From Dehalococcoidia bacterium (GTDB lineage: Bacteria > Chloroflexota > Dehalococcoidia > E44-bin15), in contig JBAZMV010000001.1 of NCBI GenBank assembly GCA_041649635.1, forward strand, positions 186,001-250,000: DNA of 64,000 nt, read 5' to 3'. Positions 59,987 to 64,000 of this stretch are shown piece by piece (the first letter of the stretch is position 1; every line of letters starts with the position of its first letter). Under the pieces are notes generated by a model. The model saw nothing but the letters and a program-made list of their open reading frames with translations. It was not told where the DNA came from and searched no databases. The translations under genes were made by a program, and so were the position numbers.

Positions 59987-61677
59987 TTCTCTTCAGACCC
60001 CCCTTGTCTCAGGACATTAAGGATATACTGTATCTCGGCCCCGGTGAGACCGTAGCGGTGCAGCGTGTGGCGCACCATCTCCAGCCCGGCCTCAAAGTCT
60101 GGGCGCACGACCTCGGTTACGCCCATCTTCCGCAGCGTATCAGCGGATTCATCGACTTGAATGCGGGCTACTATGTCCAGCTTGGGATTGATGGCATGCG
60201 CATTCTTCACGGCGAGCTCGATAGCAATCGGGTCGTTCATGGTTATAACCATCACCTTGGCCTTATCCAGCATGGCGCGCGCAAGTATGTCAGGATTGCT
60301 GGCATCCCCGTATATACAGTGTATCCCCCGTTCTCTGAGTTCGGCTATAGCTCTGGGGTCCTCATCTATCACCAGCCTGGAGAAGCCCCTCTTTTCAAGG
60401 ACGTCTACCAGTATCTTACCCACACGTCCGCCACCGCATATGACCACGTGATTTGTCAATCTAGGTCCCTGAGTAAAATCGGGGTCAGAGCGCCGTGCCA
60501 GAATCTTGGAAAACCTCTCATTCTGGCTTAATTTTCTGTATATTTTTGACATAGTACCCATGCCGAACGGAGCCAACAACAGAGTTATCGCCGCTACCGG
60601 CAAAACGAGATCGTAGACGGTTTTAGATATAACCCCGGCGCTCAAGGCAATTGCGGCAAGAACAAAACCGAATTCCGACATCTGGAACATGCCTGATCCG
60701 GTTAATAACGCCGTCTTCGCACTATAGCCCATAAGTTTCGGAACAATCGAGCAAACGATGAACTTGCCTACTATTATTACAGCCACGACCATAAGAACCT
60801 GAACTATGTTATCCGTAAAGAAGCGGAAATCGATCAACATGCCTAACGATACAAAAAATATGGTGGCGAATAAGTCACGCAGCGGAATAACGTCTGCTAT
60901 AGCCTGATAGGCATAATCGGACTCGCTTATGAGCACGCCAGCCACAAACGCTCCCAGAACTATGGACAGACCAAAGTAATCTGACAAAAAGGCTATTACT
61001 ATACACAGGCCGAATATCGCCAGCAGAAAAAGCTCGCGCGACCGGACCATCGCTACGCGCTTTAGAATGCGCGGCAACACCCACAATCCCAGCAAGAATA
61101 AGACACCCAGGAATAGCACAGCTTTTAATACGGCTATTCCCAGCGCCCCGGTCCAGTCCCCCTCTTTAAGTACAGGCAGGATCACAATAATTGGAATCAG
61201 CCATAGGTCCTGGATCATATTGAAACCGAGCATTATGCGGCCGTGAGTTGTGTCAAGCTCACCGCGGTCTATAAGCACCTTCAGCATGATGGTTGTGCTG
61301 GAAAAGGAGATTATGAATCCGAATATGATTGATTCGAGTATCGGCCACCCCAGGACCAGCCCTATACACATACCCAGCAGCATGGTGACAATTATCTGGG
61401 CCATGCTCCCCACTGCAGTAATTAAGCCCACCTTTCGCAGCGTCTTAAGGGAGACCTCCATTCCTATAGCGAATACCAATAGAGCAACGCCGATCTCCGC
61501 CATGGTCTCGATCTGCGCCGTGTCCCTGACAAATTTGGCCCCGTACGGCCCGATGACGATTCCGGCTACCAGATAACCTACGATAACAGGCAAACGCAAC
61601 TGCTTGGCGATCATCCCGCCGATGAACGCAGCAACCAGAGCTATGACCAGTACTACCAGACCCAACTGCCCTTCCAT
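59983..61677 (-). CDS. CPA2-family cation/proton antiporter with TrkA-N domain (Kef-type)
   Basis: A 564-residue membrane protein. Twelve or so helices form the CPA2 antiporter (KQLRLPVIVGYLVAGIVIGP near residue 25, FSSTTIMLKVLIDRGELDT near 128, GAFVAGVLISES near 243). The C-terminus (about 405-545) is a TrkA-N NAD-binding domain starting HVVICGGGRVGKILVDVL. It exports K+ or Na+ against protons under control of the nucleotide domain, as in KefB/KefC. Start at 61677 has GGGG five bases upstream. Confidence 0.93.
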   Translation of the reverse strand: MEGQLGLVVLVIALVAAFIGGMIAKQLRLPVIVGYLVAGIVIGPYGAKFVRDTAQIETMAEIGVALLVFAIGMEVSLKTLRKVGLITAVGSMAQIIVTMLLGMCIGLVLGWPILESIIFGFIISFSSTTIMLKVLIDRGELDTTHGRIMLGFNMIQDLWLIPIIVILPVLKEGDWTGALGIAVLKAVLFLGVLFLLGLWVLPRILKRVAMVRSRELFLLAIFGLCIVIAFLSDYFGLSIVLGAFVAGVLISESDYAYQAIADVIPLRDLFATIFFVSLGMLIDFRFFTDNIVQVLMVVAVIIVGKFIVCSIVPKLMGYSAKTALLTGSGMFQMSEFGFVLAAIALSAGVISKTVYDLVLPVAAITLLLAPFGMGTMSKIYRKLSQNERFSKILARRSDPDFTQGPRLTNHVVICGGGRVGKILVDVLEKRGFSRLVIDEDPRAIAELRERGIHCIYGDASNPDILARAMLDKAKVMVITMNDPIAIELAVKNAHAINPKLDIVARIQVDESADTLRKMGVTEVVRPDFEAGLEMVRHTLHRYGLTGAEIQYILNVLRQGGSEEK

Positions 61678-61683
61678 TTGCAC

Positions 61684-62194
61684 CCCGCGTTACAGGTAAA
61701 AAGAATTACAATATAATATCACAGACTTTTTTAATCTTACATAGTTATTACGATAAAAGCAAAAATCGGCAGTATGAGCGGCTGCATCATCTTGCAGGAC
61801 AAGCCCCCGTGCTTGCCCTTTTAACGATCAGCATCAACCGTCCGGTTGCCCGTTATGAATTCCGTCTGGAGTCTACCCCGTACAGCGATACGGGGCCGGG
61901 ATGCATGTAACGAACTTTCAAGCGGAAGGACCGAGGGAACCGGGGGTGCCACCTATGTCATCATACGACTCGACCGGATGATCCAGAACAATGTCATTGC
62001 GAGGAGTCCTTACATGAAGTATTAATCATGGAAGGACGACGCGGCAATCTCGACATTTAGGACATCGTATGAATAGAATGAGATTGCTTCTTCCTTTCCA
62101 AAAGCGAATCTCTTGGAAGGACTCGCAATGACAGGCAAAATGGGGGGAGCTAACATGGAGTTCGGATAATATCTATATATGCTAATATATCACT
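61684..62194. other. Repeat-bearing intergenic region upstream of ywbE
   Basis: No gene is supported. It contains the hairpin CCCCGTA-CAGCGA-TACGGGG (about 61878-61897) and, further right, the MITE-like element at 61993-62132. Confidence 0.55.
61993..62132. repeat. MITE-like element with 11-bp terminal inverted repeats
   Basis: GTCATTGCGAG (61993-62003) and CTCGCAATGAC (62122-62132) are exact complements. The 140-base element has internal GGCAATCTC and GAGATTGCTTC, like the 123-base copy at 14325-14447. Confidence 0.85.
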
Positions 62195-62389
62195 ATGAAC
62201 GGCACAAATCGCGCTGACATCAGACCGGGATCGCATGTTTCAATTACTCTGAAGGCAGACCAGCGCTCCGGCAAGCTGACCGAAGGCATAGTTAAAGATA
62301 TCCTGACCAGATCCTCCTCCCATCCCCACGGCATCAAGGTGCGCCTGGAAAGCGGCCAGGTGGGCCGGGTTAAAGAGATAAAAAATTAG
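62195..62389 (+). CDS. ywbE: YwbE family protein
   Basis: A 64-residue protein of the YwbE (DUF2196) family: IRPGSHVSITLKADQRSGKL at the N-terminus and SGQVGRVKEI at the end. It is a small beta-barrel with no known function. It lies 15 bases before the ABC-F gene and may be co-transcribed. Confidence 0.88.
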   Translation: MNGTNRADIRPGSHVSITLKADQRSGKLTEGIVKDILTRSSSHPHGIKVRLESGQVGRVKEIKN

Positions 62390-62404
62390 TGGCGACAATT
62401 CGAC

Positions 62405-64000
62405 ATGCTTAGCGTTTCCAATATATCCAAGTCCTATAATATGCGTCCGCTTTTCAGCGGCATCAGCTTCCACGTCGGCATGAGGGAAAGGATCGCCGTC
62501 ATCGGGCCTAACGGCTCGGGCAAGACCACCCTCTTCGAGATAATAGCCGGCAACATCAGCCCGGACTCGGGCGAGATATCGCTGCGCAAGGGCACCACCA
62601 TCGGCTACCTGCGCCAGGACATCAAGCCGACCTCCGGGAACAAACTACTCGACGAGGTGGCAGGGGCCTCTGCCCATATCAACAGCCTGGCCCACCGCAT
62701 CAAGCTGCTGCAGGAGGAGCTGGCAGACCCCGGGCAGGACAGGGAGGACACCTCCGAGCTGCTGAGCCAGTTGGGCGAGATGCAGCACGCCTTCGAATCC
62801 TCCGGCGGCTATAACATCGAACACGAAGCCAAAAAGATACTCTCCGGGCTGGGCTTTACCGAATCGGACTTCGCGCGTCCGCTGAGCGAGTTCAGCGGCG
62901 GCTGGCGCATACGCGTCGAGCTGGCCAAGATACTCTTTCTCAATCCCGACCTGCTCATCCTGGACGAGCCGACAAACCATCTCGACCTTGAGAGCATCAG
63001 GTGGTTCGAGAGCTACCTCAAGAGCTACCAGGGCGCGGTCATGATTACGTCGCACGACCGGGCCGTGCTGAACAGCGTTGTCAAGAAGGTGATAGCTATC
63101 GAGAAGGACGAGGTCATCTTCTATCACGGCAACTACGACAGCTACGTGCTGGCGCGGGAGAAAGACATGGAGACCAGGCGCACCATGGCTTTCAAACAGG
63201 AGCAGAGGCTCAAGAAGGAAATGCGCTTCATCGAGCGCTTCCGCTACAAGGCCACCAAGGCCGCCCAGGTGCAAAGCCGCATCAAGCAGATCGATAAGAT
63301 AGAAAAGATAGTCGTGCCTCGATCGACCAAGAAGATAAAGTTCTCCTTCCCGGAACCATCGCGCAGCGGCCATACCGTCATCACGCTCAAGGATATCGAT
63401 AAATCATACGGCGACAAGGCCGTCTACACCGGACTGAACCTGGCCCTTCACCGCGGCGACCGCGTGGCGCTTGTCGGCCCCAACGGCGCGGGCAAGACCA
63501 CGCTGCTTAAGATGCTGGCCGGCGTGCTTCCCTTCGAGAGCGGGGAGCGCACACTCGGCCACAATGTATCGACCGCATATTTCGCCCAGTACTACATCGA
63601 GAGCCTGAACCCGAATAACACCGCGCTCGAGGAGCTGCGCCAGGTGGCGCGGGGCGAGACGGAGCAGAAGCTGAGGGGGCTTCTCGGATCGTTCCTCTTC
63701 TCAGGGGAGGATGTGCTCAAGAAGGTAGCCGTGCTATCGGGCGGGGAGAAGACGCGCCTGGCCATCGCCAAGATGCTGACGCACCCGGCCAACTTCATGC
63801 TCATGGACGAGCCCACCAACCACCTCGATATACCATCGCGCGAGATACTCACCGACGCCCTGGAAGCCTACAACGGCACGCTGTGCTTCATCACACACGA
63901 CCGTACTCTTATTCGCCAGATCGCCAACAAGATAATCGAGATACGCAACGGCGTGCCTCACATTTTCATCGGCGACTACGATGACTACCTGTCACAAAAA
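62405..64000 (+). CDS. ABC-F family ATPase, cut by the window end
   Basis: At least 532 residues with no membrane domain. The first ABC domain has GPNGSGKTT (about residue 35), [16 protein letters not shown] and [14 protein letters not shown] (about 180). The linker has the ABC-F basic helix (residues about 235-320). The second domain has [22 protein letters not shown] and [15 protein letters not shown] proteins act on the ribosome (EttA, Uup, YkoJ or antibiotic-protection factors); which type is unclear. The stop is not reached by 64000. The ATG at 62405 lies 15 bases after ywbE, with no strong ribosome site. Confidence 0.94.
   Translation, partial: MLSVSNISKSYNMRPLFSGISFHVGMRERIAVIGPNGSGKTTLFEIIAGNISPDSGEISLRKGTTIGYLRQDIKPTSGNKLLDEVAGASAHINSLAHRIKLLQEELADPGQDREDTSELLSQLGEMQHAFESSGGYNIEHEAKKILSGLGFTESDFARPLSEFSGGWRIRVELAKILFLNPDLLILDEPTNHLDLESIRWFESYLKSYQGAVMITSHDRAVLNSVVKKVIAIEKDEVIFYHGNYDSYVLAREKDMETRRTMAFKQEQRLKKEMRFIERFRYKATKAAQVQSRIKQIDKIEKIVVPRSTKKIKFSFPEPSRSGHTVITLKDIDKSYGDKAVYTGLNLALHRGDRVALVGPNGAGKTTLLKMLAGVLPFESGERTLGHNVSTAYFAQYYIESLNPNNTALEELRQVARGETEQKLRGLLGSFLFSGEDVLKKVAVLSGGEKTRLAIAKMLTHPANFMLMDEPTNHLDIPSREILTDALEAYNGTLCFITHDRTLIRQIANKIIEIRNGVPHIFIGDYDDYLSQK

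Noticed and set aside
18684..62132. CRISPR array
   Set aside because: Repeats are scattered palindromes of unequal spacing, with no regular spacers and no cas genes.

Overview
The window looks like a chromosomal segment of an uncultured anaerobic bacterium of the Chloroflexota, most likely Dehalococcoidia. This is an inference. It rests on tetrahydrofolate C1 genes (folD, fhs), several stand-alone iron-sulfur and flavin proteins, an old-yellow-enzyme type FeS/flavin reductase, surface proteins with long Thr/Pro linkers, an ArsM plus AbrB-like pair of a kind I associate with strict anaerobes, and housekeeping genes scattered among many short intergenic repeats. There is no rRNA, no phage gene, no transposase and no CRISPR array. 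One tRNA gene is present (tRNA-Glu, anticodon TTC).

Layout. 1-5.5 kb: a methyltransferase, an iron-sulfur flavoprotein-like reductase, a ferredoxin-type FeS protein, a DUF6125-like protein, an ATP-grasp ligase and a MaoC hydratase, all on the plus strand and closed by a strong hairpin terminator. 5.6-6.5 kb: an anchored surface protein. 6.9-18.7 kb: informational and housekeeping genes (dinG-like exonuclease-helicase, cca, rnc, enoyl-CoA hydratase, prs, secA, a PolX N-terminal-like HhH protein). 19-28.4 kb: a hypothetical gene, then a minus-strand block with arsM plus its AbrB-like partner, valS, coaBC, coaX, nnrDE and acpS. 28.5-34 kb: folD, a metal-dependent hydrolase, fhs and queA. 34-46.9 kb: mixed accessory and housekeeping genes, including a cohesin-like surface protein, an MFS carrier, a sirtuin, a toxin-antitoxin pair with an SRA-HNH nuclease, a patatin, recF, DegV, a Cache lipoprotein, a nitrilase and a coiled-coil membrane protein. 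47-57 kb: glgP, an FeS/flavin reductase, small proteins, and a 4.4 kb group of secreted proteins next to tRNA-Glu. 57.3-64 kb: a tightly coupled minus-strand operon (Kef-type antiporter, phosphatase, endonuclease III, metallopeptidase, argC), then ywbE and an ABC-F ATPase cut by the window end.

The most unusual part is 52.8-57.2 kb. Three genes for exported proteins lie between two direct copies of a 27-base sequence (24/27 identical by eye). One copy overlaps the 3' end of tRNA-Glu, as expected for the attachment sites of an integrated element, although no integrase is present. The three products are a zinc phospholipase/nuclease-like protein with five Lin-12/Notch-type cysteine repeats, a small lipoprotein translationally coupled to it, and a caspase-like lipoprotein. 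Related tRNA-tail-like repeats continue to the left, to about 49.96 kb.

Other points worth checking are a recF whose conserved N-terminus can only be reached from an AUA codon, a probable leaderless queA mRNA, an attenuator-like hairpin in the folD leader, an operator inside the promoter of the toxin-antitoxin operon, a 64-residue insert in SecA, and several families of interspersed palindromic repeats, some with perfect 11-bp terminal inverted repeats. Functions were assigned by reading motifs; no database search was run.
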